Shown in pieces: positions 44,216 through 53,555 of a stretch of DNA of 64,000 bases. The notes beneath the pieces are model-generated. The model ran no database searches. It was not told the origin of the DNA and was given only the letters and a program-made list of their open reading frames with translations. Source of the DNA: Scybalousia_A sp963540815 (GTDB taxonomy: Bacteria > Bacteroidota > Bacteroidia > Bacteroidales > P3); assembly GCA_963540815.1 (NCBI GenBank), contig CAUTQY010000001.1, positions 62,001-126,000 of the forward strand, read 5' to 3'. The position numbers were made by a program, and so were the translations under genes. The first letter of the stretch is position 1, and each line of letters opens with the position of its first letter.

Positions 44216-44404
44216 ATGGCAAAGAAAGTAAAAGACGTTAGAGTACAGGTTATATTGGAGTGTACGGAGCAAAAGGAATCGGGGGTTCCCGGAATATCCA
44301 GATATGTTACAACAAAATCAAAAAAGAACACTCCCGAAAGAATGGAGTTGAAAAAATATAATCCATATTTGAAGAAAGTAACCGTACATAAAGAGATAAA
44401 ATAA
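44216..44404 (+). CDS. rpmG: 50S ribosomal protein L33
   Basis: 62 residues of Bacteroidota-type L33: MAKKVKDVRVQVILECTEQK, then SRYVTTKSKKNTPERMELKK, and YNPYLKKVTVHKE at the end. The usual zinc cysteines are absent apart from one, so this is the zinc-free form. TAATTTTG at 44183-44190 is its -7 box. L28 (rpmB), which often precedes it, is not there. DUF4295 and ftsY follow. Confidence 0.95.
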   Translation: MAKKVKDVRVQVILECTEQKESGVPGISRYVTTKSKKNTPERMELKKYNPYLKKVTVHKEIK

Positions 44405-44423
44405 TTTTTAAGTAGAAAAAGAA

Positions 44424-44582
44424 ATGGCAAAGAAAGTAGTGGCAACTTTGAAAACCAACGATGGTTCAGGTTTTGCAAAGATAATAAGAACAGAGCGTTC
44501 CAAAAAGACAGGTGCTTATTTTTTTACCGAAGAGCTAGTGGCAACCGATAAGGTGAAAGAGGCTTTGGCAAAGAAAAAATAA
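44424..44582 (+). CDS. DUF4295 family small basic protein
   Basis: An ATG at 44424, 19 nt after L33, opens 52 codons: MAKKVVATLKTNDGSGFAKI, then IRTERSKKTGAYFFTEELVA and a lysine-rich end. This matches the DUF4295 proteins that sit between L33 and FtsY in most Bacteroidota. Its size, charge and fixed position beside L33 suggest a ribosome-bound protein, but that is inference. The MAKKV start shared with L33 is notable. Confidence 0.88.
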   Translation: MAKKVVATLKTNDGSGFAKIIRTERSKKTGAYFFTEELVATDKVKEALAKKK

Positions 44583-44750
44583 ATTTTGTTTATTTGTTTT
44601 GTTAGAATTTATAGGTGGTTGAGTTCTTTTTATTGAAGGAACTACTGCCTTTTTTCGTGTTGTAGAATATAAGAAAACATTGTTTTATTAAGTCTTCGAT
44701 TATACAAAACAAGTAGCGTCTATTTCTTGGCAAAAATAGGTATTTAAACT

Positions 44751-44757
44751 AAAGGAG
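44751..44757 (+). promoter_or_regulatory. Shine-Dalgarno-like sequence before ftsY
   Basis: AAAGGAG lies 8 nt before the ATG at 44766, the ideal distance. Most genes here lack any such site. It supports the ATG at 44766 over the in-frame GTG at 44757, which overlaps the motif itself. Confidence 0.55.
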
Positions 44758-44765
44758 TGTGTTTT

Positions 44766-45728
44766 ATGGGTATTTTTTCCTTTTCTAAAAAACAGGATAA
44801 AGAAACTTTGAATAAGGGTTTGCAAAAAACCAAACAAAGTTTTTTTTCTAAAATTACAAGAGCTATTGCGGGCAAAAGTACAATAGATGAGGATGTATTG
44901 GATAATTTGGAACAAATACTCATAGAGGCAGATGTCGGAGTGGAGACTACACTAAAAATTATAAATAGGATTCAAAGCAGGGTATCAAAGGATAAATATA
45001 TTGGTACGAATGAACTTAATGCTATCTTAAAAGAAGAAATAGCCTTTTTGTTGCAAGAGAATAACGAAAAGACTTATACGGAAGGCTTTGATTTTGAGAT
45101 AAAGCAAAAACCATACGTTATACTCGTTGTAGGAGTAAACGGAGTAGGTAAGACAACAACAATAGGAAAGCTGGCTTATAATTTTCATAAGACCGGTAAA
45201 AAAGTTGTGCTTGGAGCAGCGGATACTTTTCGTGCGGCGGCCATAGACCAACTGAGAGTTTGGGCAGAAAGAACAAGCTCCGATATAGTATCACAGGCAA
45301 TGGGGGCAGACCCGGCAAGTGTTGCTTACGATACGCTTAAATCAGCCATCAGCAAACAGGCCGATGTGGTAATAATAGACACGGCAGGTAGACTTCACAA
45401 TAAAGTCGGGCTTATGAATGAGTTGGGGAAAATTAAAAAAGTATTGCAAAAACTTATGCCGGAGGCTCCTCAAGAGGTACTTTTGGTTTTGGATGCTTCC
45501 ACCGGGCAAAATGCCATGGAACAGGCAAAACAATTTACGGCAGCAACAGAAGTAAACGCTCTGGCTCTTACAAAGTTGGACGGCACAGCAAAGGGAGGTG
45601 TTATCATAGGTATTTCAGACACGTTCAAAATACCTGTTCATTATATAGGTTTGGGAGAAAAGGCTAAAGATTTGCAGACATTTAACAAAGATGCTTTTGT
45701 GGACACTTTGTTTGCAACAATAGAATAA
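44766..45728 (+). CDS. ftsY: Signal recognition particle receptor FtsY
   Basis: A 320-residue SRP-receptor GTPase that meets Ffh at the membrane. The N domain starts MGIFSFSKKQDKETLNKGL with a short A region; the G domain shows GVNGVGKTTTIGKLA, ADTFRAAAIDQL, DTAGRLHNKVGLM, TKLDGTAKGG and GLGEKAKDL. Its start is set by comparison with family N-termini and by the AAAGGAG site. The order L33-DUF4295-FtsY followed by RimO is familiar in Bacteroidales; here an outer-membrane protein gene is inserted before rimO. Confidence 0.96.
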   Translation: MGIFSFSKKQDKETLNKGLQKTKQSFFSKITRAIAGKSTIDEDVLDNLEQILIEADVGVETTLKIINRIQSRVSKDKYIGTNELNAILKEEIAFLLQENNEKTYTEGFDFEIKQKPYVILVVGVNGVGKTTTIGKLAYNFHKTGKKVVLGAADTFRAAAIDQLRVWAERTSSDIVSQAMGADPASVAYDTLKSAISKQADVVIIDTAGRLHNKVGLMNELGKIKKVLQKLMPEAPQEVLLVLDASTGQNAMEQAKQFTAATEVNALALTKLDGTAKGGVIIGISDTFKIPVHYIGLGEKAKDLQTFNKDAFVDTLFATIE

Positions 45729-45770
45729 AAAAACATATAAGAATATTTATGATAAAATAAATTAAAAACT

Positions 45771-46493
45771 ATGAAAAAAATATTTTTAATTATAACCCTA
45801 CTAATTTGTGCTTATTCCTACGCACAAGATACTATAAACAAGGATAAAAAGTGTATAAAAATTTGCAACGGTTTTTACAAAAACAATCCTCATCATTTTA
45901 CTATGACCATCGGTTATGATTATATGTTAAGCGATAAGCATGATTTGAACGTATTCTCTTTGTATAAACGTAGCGACCATGCACGACACATGCGATATGG
46001 AATTAACTATGAGTTAAATTACAACTACAATTTTCATAAAAATTTTGCTTTAGGTTTTGTAGCCTCAATGTACAATGCCTTTGATTCTTTCTACAAAGAT
46101 GAAAGCAAAGAGGAAACTTTTTCGGACGATAGATATATATTTTATATAGGTCCTTCGTTTTTGGCACATACCAATTTTATAAATAAAAAATGGTATTTCT
46201 ATGCCGGAGCAACTTTGGGATTTATGAATTTTAGAAATGCAACAAGAACGGAAATACCACTTGGCGGAGTTATGTCCTCCACAAGTTATACCTACAAAAG
46301 AGTAACCTTCGGTTATGGAGTTCAAGCGGGTGCGGAATATCTTATTAACAAATATTTTTCTCTTAACGGACAAGTACACTTTATGGGGGGTAGCATAAGT
46401 AAGGTAAAAGAAGGTGACGATAAAATAGAGTTGTCCGATTCCGAAAATCTTACACGTTTGGGAGTGGCCTTAGGCGTAAAGATAAAATTATAA
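45771..46493 (+). CDS. Predicted outer-membrane beta-barrel protein
   Basis: 240 residues with a signal peptide (1-19, ending YSYAQ) and 8-10 amphipathic strands with aromatic girdles, for example HHFTMTIGYDYMLSDKHDLN, RVTFGYGVQAGAEYLI and the final LGVALGVKIKL. It looks like an OmpW/OmpA-barrel-size protein without a C-terminal peptidoglycan domain. The function is unknown. It lies 42 nt after ftsY and 11 nt before rimO. Confidence 0.7.
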   Translation: MKKIFLIITLLICAYSYAQDTINKDKKCIKICNGFYKNNPHHFTMTIGYDYMLSDKHDLNVFSLYKRSDHARHMRYGINYELNYNYNFHKNFALGFVASMYNAFDSFYKDESKEETFSDDRYIFYIGPSFLAHTNFINKKWYFYAGATLGFMNFRNATRTEIPLGGVMSSTSYTYKRVTFGYGVQAGAEYLINKYFSLNGQVHFMGGSISKVKEGDDKIELSDSENLTRLGVALGVKIKL

Positions 46494-46504
46494 AACAGTA
46501 TCTA

Positions 46505-47791
46505 ATGCCAAAGGTTAATATAATCTCTTTGGGGTGTTCCAAAAATACCGTAGATAGCGAGGGATTGGCAGGAGCATTAATCAAAGAGGGCTTTGGTGTT
46601 GAGTACAATGCACAAGAGCCGGACTTTGACTATGTACTTATAAATACTTGCGGTTTTATAGATAAGGCTAAGGAGGAGTCCATCAATACCATACTTAACT
46701 ATGTATCTTTTCGCAAACGGTACAAAAAACATTTTGAAGTTATAGTTTTTGGTTGTTTGGCTCAACGATACAAAGAGGAACTACAAGAGCAAATACCGGA
46801 AATAGACAAGGTTTTCGGTCTTATGCAACAAAAAGAAATACTTTCCCATATCAAGCAAAACTCTCATTTTGATTCTGTCGGTTTTCGCAAATTATCTACG
46901 CCGAGACATTATGCTTATATAAAAATATCGGAGGGATGTGACAGGCATTGTTCTTTCTGTGCCATACCCATGATAAGAGGAAGGTATGCTTCTCGCTCTA
47001 TAGAAGAAATTATATCCGAGGCGGAATATCTCTCCAAACAAGGGGTCAAGGAATTGATTCTCATCGCTCAAGATACCTCTTATTACGGCAGGGACTTGTA
47101 CAAACAAAATAAATTATACGACCTTTTGGTCTCTCTGTGCAAAGTTAATGTTCATTGGATACGTTTGCAATATTCTTACCCAAATCAGTTTCCTATGGAG
47201 GTTTTGTCTTTGATGCAAACTGAGAAAAAATTGTGTCGGTATTTGGATATGCCCTTGCAACACATCAACAATCGTATTTTGGAAAGTATGAACAGACATA
47301 TTTCCTCAGAGGAAATAACCGCTCTTATTACAAAAATAAAGCAAACAATACCGGACATTGCTTTGCGTACAACTCTTATAGTAGGTTATCCTTCTGAAAA
47401 GAAAACCGAATTTGAACAATTAAAAGATTTTATCAATCAAGTAAAATTTGACCGTATGGGTGCCTTCACTTATTCAAAAGAGGAGGGAACTTTGGCAGGA
47501 AAATTAAGAGACAACGTTTCTCAAAAAGAAAAACAAAAACGCTTGGACGAATTGACTCTGCTTCAGGAGGAGATTTCTCTTTCTTTGAATAAACAAAAAA
47601 TAGGCAAAATCTTTGAGGTAATAATAGATGGAAAAGAAGGAGAATATTTTGTCGGTAGAACACAATACGATAGTCCGGAGGTTGACAACGAGATACTTAT
47701 TAAATCTGTAAATAATATCAAAATTGGCGAATTTTATTTTGTAAAAATTATTTCGGCAGATATCTTTGATTTATACGCGGAAGTAGTATAA
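46505..47791 (+). CDS. rimO: Ribosomal protein S12 methylthiotransferase
   Basis: RimO is a radical-SAM enzyme that adds a methylthio group to an aspartate of ribosomal protein S12. The 428-residue chain has the N-terminal UPF0004 cluster cysteines C11, C49 and C84, the radical-SAM CDRHCSFC (C145, C149, C152) followed by AIPMIRGRYASRS, and a C-terminal TRAM domain (about 365-428). The NTCGFIDKAKEES and QDTSYYGRDLY motifs separate it from MiaB. It begins 11 nt after the outer-membrane protein gene. Confidence 0.95.
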   Translation: MPKVNIISLGCSKNTVDSEGLAGALIKEGFGVEYNAQEPDFDYVLINTCGFIDKAKEESINTILNYVSFRKRYKKHFEVIVFGCLAQRYKEELQEQIPEIDKVFGLMQQKEILSHIKQNSHFDSVGFRKLSTPRHYAYIKISEGCDRHCSFCAIPMIRGRYASRSIEEIISEAEYLSKQGVKELILIAQDTSYYGRDLYKQNKLYDLLVSLCKVNVHWIRLQYSYPNQFPMEVLSLMQTEKKLCRYLDMPLQHINNRILESMNRHISSEEITALITKIKQTIPDIALRTTLIVGYPSEKKTEFEQLKDFINQVKFDRMGAFTYSKEEGTLAGKLRDNVSQKEKQKRLDELTLLQEEISLSLNKQKIGKIFEVIIDGKEGEYFVGRTQYDSPEVDNEILIKSVNNIKIGEFYFVKIISADIFDLYAEVV

Positions 47792-47873
47792 TCAATTTTT
47801 TTTGTTAATAATAAAAAACGTAGTTCTGCGTTTTCAATGAACATAATTAAATACACACTTTTTTAAATTTATT

Positions 47874-48572
47874 ATGCAGAATCAACACAAAACAGGCTTA
47901 GTGCTTATTATAGGCATATTAATGGGGGCTGTGTTGGTTTTGTTTTTTGTTGTTTTCTTTGGTAATAATGTTGCAGTACTCCCTATGGAAAAACAGCAAA
48001 AGACATATAATGCCAATAATCAACAAAAAAATAAGCAACAAACTGCCAAACGACAAAACAAGACTTATATTTACAGGTTAAACAAAAATCAATATAGTCA
48101 ATCTGTTGATTATCAACCAACCGAAAATAAACAAGGAGCAATAACAGACAAGAAAAATTTTGAAACGAGAAGATTCGTCATAGACCTAAACACTGCCGAT
48201 ACTTTGGATTTGCAACTTGTAAGAGGGATAGGCAAGGTTTTTGCAAGAAGAATCTATAATTATGGCAAAAGACTTGGAGGATATTACGACAAATCTCAAC
48301 TCAAAGAAGTTAAAGGAATAAACGATAGAGTCTTTCTCAAAATATCACCGCAAATTATTTTGCAAGACACCTCTTTGAGAAAGATAAATATTAATACCGA
48401 TAATATCAAAACTCTATACTATCACCCATACATAGATTATTATTTGGCGAAGGCTATAATACGGTTCAGAAAACAATACGGAGATTTTTCCCAAATTGAG
48501 GATATAAAAAAAGTTCATTTGATGGACGAACAAACTTTTGAAAAACTTGTTCCGTATCTACAAGTGAAATGA
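47874..48572 (+). CDS. Membrane-anchored helix-hairpin-helix (ComEA-like) protein
   Basis: 232 residues: one membrane helix (about 8-31), a Gln/Lys/Asn-rich linker (35-95), then two ComEA-type helix-hairpin-helix units, FVIDLNTADTLDLQLVRGIG and KININTDNIKTLYYHPYID, to the C-terminus. ComEA proteins bind incoming DNA in transformation, but similar proteins exist in non-competent bacteria. Together with a ComM-like ATPase at 15 kb it leaves open a DNA-uptake capacity; no comEC or pilus gene is in the window. Confidence 0.82.
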   Translation: MQNQHKTGLVLIIGILMGAVLVLFFVVFFGNNVAVLPMEKQQKTYNANNQQKNKQQTAKRQNKTYIYRLNKNQYSQSVDYQPTENKQGAITDKKNFETRRFVIDLNTADTLDLQLVRGIGKVFARRIYNYGKRLGGYYDKSQLKEVKGINDRVFLKISPQIILQDTSLRKININTDNIKTLYYHPYIDYYLAKAIIRFRKQYGDFSQIEDIKKVHLMDEQTFEKLVPYLQVK

Positions 48573-48590
48573 TATTTAATGTTCCTCTAT

Positions 48591-51237
48591 CTAAAATAAG
48601 GTATTATCTTTTTTGTCCGATATACAAATATTTTTGTTTTTCTCCATTACTTCATTGTTTTTAATCAATTTTTCAAGTATTTCGCTAAGAGAATCTGTTA
48701 TCTTTTCACTTTTACATTTATATCCCAATTCTTTTTCAGTTTCGGTGAATAATTTTTTGCGAGTAATACTGCCACTGTGTTCAACAATTTTTTTCAAAGT
48801 TTTTGTCAACTGCTTATCCGTAATGTCTTTTCTACAATCTACCTTTTTATTATTTTTGATAGATTTTTTATTACTTTCTGTGGCAGTGGTGGTAATATTG
48901 TCATTAATAGGTTTGTTTTCTTTGTTTGTTTCTTCTGTCGCAGACATAATTTCCTCTTCAATAGCGTTTATTAGCCTATCTGTTCCTTTGCTTGTTTGTT
49001 CTGTCACCAACCTAATCTCCTTTTCTATGGCATTTATTAACTTATTTTTTTTCGTATTTGTGTTTCTTATCCAATTTGTTGACCAAATACGGTAAATAGT
49101 CCGGCCCATACTTTCAAATATGTCTTGTCGCAATCTGTCTCTTTCCCGAGCCATTCTCGAACTATGATACATAGCACATTCACACTCAATTCCAATAACA
49201 AATTTACCTCTCCGTTCAGGATACTTAGCTGCCATATCTATACGGTAGACGGAACAACCTACTTGTGTATATACATCATATCCTTTGGCTTCCAAGAAAT
49301 TTGAAACAGCTCTTCAAAAGGGCTCTGGGTATTCACTACATTATTAAGTATGACTCTATTTTGCAGTGCTTTTATACCTTGTTGAGTAAACTCAATGTAT
49401 GAACGAAGCATTTTCAGACCCTCTGTGATTATATTATTCAAATTGATATCTTCGGATTGAATAGAACCTACTAATTTTACATTATATCTGGCACGTGTGA
49501 TAGCTACATTAAGTCTACGCTCTCCCCCGTCCCCACTTAACGGACCAAAATTCATACTCATTTTCCCGTATTATCCTTTTCATATCCAATGCTTATAATG
49601 ATATTATCTCGTTCATTACCCTGCACATTTTCAAGACTTCTAATAAAGAAAGGCTCTTGTTGTTGGTCCTCATTTCATTAAAGAATTTTTCAAAATCATT
49701 AGTATCTTGCCTGCGTTTATTTTCAATGAGTCTATCTATTTCTTCTGCTTGAGCATTACTAAAAGTAATAACTCCAAGTGAACGATTGGGATATTTATAA
49801 AAATGCTCAGAAACCAAATCTGCAACTTTTTGTACTTCATTGATATTGTTTCTCTTTTTACTTCTATCATATATTCCGTTCTCTACATAAATATACTCAA
49901 CACCGGCGTCGGATTCATTTTCTATTGCTGAAAGAAAAGTGATAAGTTTTCCATTTATTTCATATACAGAGCATTTAAGTTCGGACGTGGGAGTATGTAA
50001 CTCTTTTGGGTATAGATTAAAAAGTTCTCTCTTTTTGTCTGAGATAGAGAGTTGTTTCAATGTATTCTCTTCAATAGGATTATAATCGATATCAAGAGAC
50101 TCGCAAATTCCACTTACAATTTCCTTTTATTGGCTTTGTGATTATGGAGCGGAAGGCAAAAATCAGCTAATCCAACGCTTTTAAGACGATTATAAACCAC
50201 CTCTAAGGCTACCATCTTTTTGGATACAAATAAAATTTTCTTGTTTTCTGCCAAGGCTTCGGCAATAATATTTGTAATAGTATGACTCTTTCCTGTTCCC
50301 AGAGGTCCTTGCAGAACAAAACTTATATTTCTCTTTGAGAGCAATATTGCATCTTGTTGACTTGAATCCGCGTCTACAACCTAAAATATGTCTATAGCAG
50401 ACTGTCCCATCGTAGTCAAATTTAGAGTCTTTAATATCTCTATGTATTGGTTCCGGAGCTTTTTCCCGTAAGTGCTATAATTACGGAATTTTCTTTTAAC
50501 TTATCTCTATACTTCTCCAAATCTTTATACATACTGATTTTGGAAAATGACAGACAGGTTAAATACACACTTTCGTCTATGTCAACTATATTATTTTCTG
50601 TTGAGAAAAATAGGTTTTCCAAATACTTTTTCGGTAAATCATTTTCAGCGTCAAAACTTGGCAGTGTAACGCTAAAATCATGTTCAAACTTCGCTTTCAA
50701 TATAGGATTAATAACGATTTCACCGTCGTATAATTTCAAACGATACGGAGAGAGAGATTAAATTTTTTACGAGAAGGAGTTACAGTCGCCAAAATTATGG
50801 AAGAAGAGAATATTTCCGTTGAATTTTCATCCTTCCATTTAAGCATACCAAAATAATGTACAACACATTTACTCCAAACTCTTTTGTTGAAATATTGGCT
50901 TTACTCCTTAGATTTTTTAATGTCGTTGGGAGTTGTTCTATATTTTTATCGGTTTCAATATCCCCTATAATTTTTTCTTGTTTCTTTTCTCCCTTATTAG
51001 ACAGTACTTTTTTGTATGGAAATACGATTTCTTTTTCTTGCTTGACTATAGTGTTCCATAGGTCTTAAATATTCGGTGTCGTAATCTTTACAGTGGTATG
51101 TTTCTCTTCTGTGAAATATATTGATTTGTATCTTTGACTAAAATCCAACAAACGGTCTTGCCATGTTTTTATATGAGCGAATAGTTTGGCGTCCGAGATA
51201 AGATTCCGTTCTCTCTAAATACATTTCTAACTACCAT
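48591..51237 (-). pseudogene. Decayed DUF4011 helicase/nuclease (Hhe-like defence protein remnant)
   Basis: Homologous pieces occur in the right order in different frames. Near 51170-51065 is DUF4011-type TWQDRLLDFSQRYKSIYF, then a TAA at 51065-51067. IIGDIETDKNIEQ and NVLY follow, with a frameshift near 50870 to FGMLKWKDEN and another near 50757 to SPYRLKLYDGEIVINPILK. Further shifts lie near 50455 and 50405, and a TAG at 50381-50383 precedes VVDADSSQQDA. Walker A is GPLGTGKSHT. Motif VI RRLNVAITRARY follows near 49510, a frameshift near 49280, and last a Vsr/PD-(D/E)xK-type nuclease (RIDMA, GIECECAMYHSS) with a charged tail. About half of the usual length is gone. An ATG at 51237 and a -7 box remain. 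Confidence 0.9.
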
Positions 51238-51249
51238 TTATTCTTTTTG

Positions 51250-51257
51250 CAAAGATA
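51250..51257 (-). promoter_or_regulatory. -7 box of the decayed helicase gene
   Basis: On the minus strand this reads TATCTTTG, the preferred Bacteroidota -7 form, 13 nt before the likely original ATG at 51237. The box survives although the gene is broken. Confidence 0.5.
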
Positions 51258-51356
51258 TAAAGAAATGTTAATTAATGTTGAGTGTTTCACTAATTTTATT
51301 AGCCATTCCTGCATTTTTTGTAACTTTGCAACCGACTTTTATAGGTACGAATAAAT

Positions 51357-52094
51357 ATGAAAGAATTAAACGAAAACAACCCTATAAGTATAGATATCAA
51401 GCATCTTACCAAGCAATACGGACAACAAAAAGCCTTAGACGATATAAGCCTAAGCATACGTGAAAGGGAAGTTGTCGGGTTATTGGGTCCGAATGGTGCG
51501 GGCAAAAGTACTATGATGAAAATAATAACCTGTTTTATTCCGGCAACGAAAGGCGAGGTAAAGGTTTGCAACTATGACGTTAATGAAGATAGTATGAAAA
51601 TACGCTCTTTGATAGGTTATTTACCGGAACAGAACCCTTTGTATTACGAACTTTATGTAAGAGAAAATTTGGAATTTATTGCCGGAATACACGGAATAAA
51701 AGGCAAACAAAGGAAAGAACTTGTTGAAGAAATAATAGAAAAAGTGGGGCTAACAAAGGAGGTAAGAAAAAAAATAGGAGCGCTTAGCAAAGGATACAAG
51801 CAAAGAGTTGGTATTGCCCAAGCCTTGATACACAACCCCAAAATACTTATTTTGGACGAACCCACCACGGGACTGGACCCAAATCAGTTGGTAGAGATTC
51901 GCTCCTTGATAAAAGAGTTGGGAAAAAACAAAACCGTTATACTTTCCACTCATATAATGCAAGAAGTGGAAGCGGTTTGTTCGCGTGCAGTCATTATCAA
52001 TAACGGCAAACTTGTTGCGGACGATAGTGTTAAAGCTTTGGCACAGGGAGAAAGTTTGGAGAAAAAATTCAGAGAAATAACCTCTACCTTCTAA
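51357..52094 (+). CDS. ABC transporter ATP-binding protein (GldA-like)
   Basis: A 245-residue ATPase with Walker A GPNGAGKST (about 44-52), signature LSKGYKQR, Walker B LILDEPTTGLD and H-loop STHIMQEVEAV. It resembles GldA of the gliding-motility ABC exporter and related drug-efflux ATPases. The protein is shorter than GldA (near 300) and no permease (gldF/G) follows, so its partner is elsewhere. TAACTTTG at 51321-51328 is the -7 box. The next gene begins directly after its stop codon. Confidence 0.88.
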   Translation: MKELNENNPISIDIKHLTKQYGQQKALDDISLSIREREVVGLLGPNGAGKSTMMKIITCFIPATKGEVKVCNYDVNEDSMKIRSLIGYLPEQNPLYYELYVRENLEFIAGIHGIKGKQRKELVEEIIEKVGLTKEVRKKIGALSKGYKQRVGIAQALIHNPKILILDEPTTGLDPNQLVEIRSLIKELGKNKTVILSTHIMQEVEAVCSRAVIINNGKLVADDSVKALAQGESLEKKFREITSTF

Positions 52095-53300
52095 ATGAAA
52101 AAACATTTTTTTGTATTGTCTTTTTGTTTTCTGCTTGTATATATGAATTGTTTTTCTCAACAAGTAGAAATAAAAAATTATTCTTTTCTGAATTTGGAAA
52201 AGAATAATATTATTTTTTACGGACAAAGCGAGAATATGTTTAAGCCTTTATCGGACAAATTTAGAAGTATGATAATAACTGGCAAGCAACAGATAAACGT
52301 CCTTCATTTAGGAGACTCTCATTTGCAAGCCGACCTTATGTCCGGAGAAATTAGAAAAAATTTTCAATCTTTTTTACCCGGTTTGCAAGGCTCACGCGGA
52401 ATGGTTACTCCGTACATGAGAAATTGTCCCGATAGTTACAAACTTACCTTTTCCAAAAATTGGCATCCCATTAATATACTTTCAAATACGGACAACGATA
52501 ACAAAGGTTTGTGGGCATACAGTGTATATACCGACTATTCCAAAGAGACAATAAACATAAATGTCAATAACAAAAATCCGATAGAATACGATTTCAATAG
52601 TTTTCGTGTCTATCATAGTGATTTGACAGAGGGAGATAATTTAAAAATCAATAGTACCAATGTCGCCTATCGGGAAATTTATAATAAAGAGAGCGGTTAT
52701 ACGGAATATATACTTTCGGATTATGTCAGCAGCATAGAAATAGAAATACGAAAAAAGAGTCAGGAAAGATTTTATATATATGGTTTTTATTTTCAAAACG
52801 AAGATGCGGGTGTGGTATATAATGTTGTAGGTATTAACGGAGCAAGTGCTTTTCATTACAGCAACAACGCCAAACTCTTTACCAAGCAATTATCTACATT
52901 GGATTTTGATTTTATGATTATTTCTTTGGGAACAAATGACACATACGAGCCGAGCGGTGCAACAACTTTTGAAAACAACCTAAATTTGCTTGTTTATAAT
53001 ATAAGAAACATCTATCCTAACATACCTATTTTACTTACTACTCCCACTGAGTGTTTTTGGCATAGAAAAAAAATAAATCCGCGGATGTCACAAACAATAT
53101 CAATAATCAAATCCGTCGCAGAAAAAAACAACTGTGCTTTACTTGATTTGTATAATGTTTTAGGAGGAGAGAATTCGGCAGAAAAATTACAAGCCCATTA
53201 TCTTATGCAAAAAGATTTGGTACATCTTACCAAAGAAGGTTACATACTTGTCGGCGATTTGATTTATAACGCTTTGTGGTTTGCAATGATAAATAGGTAA
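52095..53300 (+). CDS. Exported SGNH/GDSL-type hydrolase
   Basis: 401 residues with a signal peptide ending near CFSQ (21-23). SGNH blocks are LHLGDSHLQADLM (I, with the nucleophile serine), the VGINGASAFHY segment (II), ISLGTNDTY (III) and DLVHLTKEGY (V, with His). Such enzymes remove acyl or acetyl groups from surface sugars or peptidoglycan. The start codon abuts the stop of the ABC ATPase gene, so they are translated together; the pair might serve one envelope process. The region between blocks I and III (about 100-250) is an insert of beta strands. Confidence 0.82.
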   Translation: MKKHFFVLSFCFLLVYMNCFSQQVEIKNYSFLNLEKNNIIFYGQSENMFKPLSDKFRSMIITGKQQINVLHLGDSHLQADLMSGEIRKNFQSFLPGLQGSRGMVTPYMRNCPDSYKLTFSKNWHPINILSNTDNDNKGLWAYSVYTDYSKETININVNNKNPIEYDFNSFRVYHSDLTEGDNLKINSTNVAYREIYNKESGYTEYILSDYVSSIEIEIRKKSQERFYIYGFYFQNEDAGVVYNVVGINGASAFHYSNNAKLFTKQLSTLDFDFMIISLGTNDTYEPSGATTFENNLNLLVYNIRNIYPNIPILLTTPTECFWHRKKINPRMSQTISIIKSVAEKNNCALLDLYNVLGGENSAEKLQAHYLMQKDLVHLTKEGYILVGDLIYNALWFAMINR

Positions 53301-53423
53301 ATTCTTACCTCATTTACGCCTCCATTCCTATTAAATTTGCGCTTCGCTGTTTTGCAATACCTAACTTTCTTTACAAGCAAAAAGCCCAAAAAACGATTCC
53401 TTACTATCGACATCGTCCCCGTA

Positions 53424-53535
53424 CGTCATTGCGAGCGTAGCGAAGCAATCCACAATACAAGTATTTTACAAATAGTCATTGCTTTACGCAATGACGTAAT
53501 TTTTAAGATTGTCACGCTTACGTTCGCAAGAAGGA
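53424..53535. repeat. Second REP-like repeat site
   Basis: A full unit GTCATTGCGAGC...AAGCAATCC at 53424-53451 is followed by a 21-nt palindrome GTCATTGC-TTTAC-GCAATGAC (53475-53495) and by a partial unit beginning ATTGTCACGC near 53510. It lies in the 255-nt gap between the SGNH gene and DUF2752, with no gene in that gap. Confidence 0.75.
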
Positions 53536-53555
53536 AAAGCGATGAAACTAAAAAA

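Noticed and set aside
51357..52094. Gliding-motility operon suggested by the GldA-like ATPase
   Set aside because: No gldF, gldG or other gliding gene is nearby; the ATPase family is broad.
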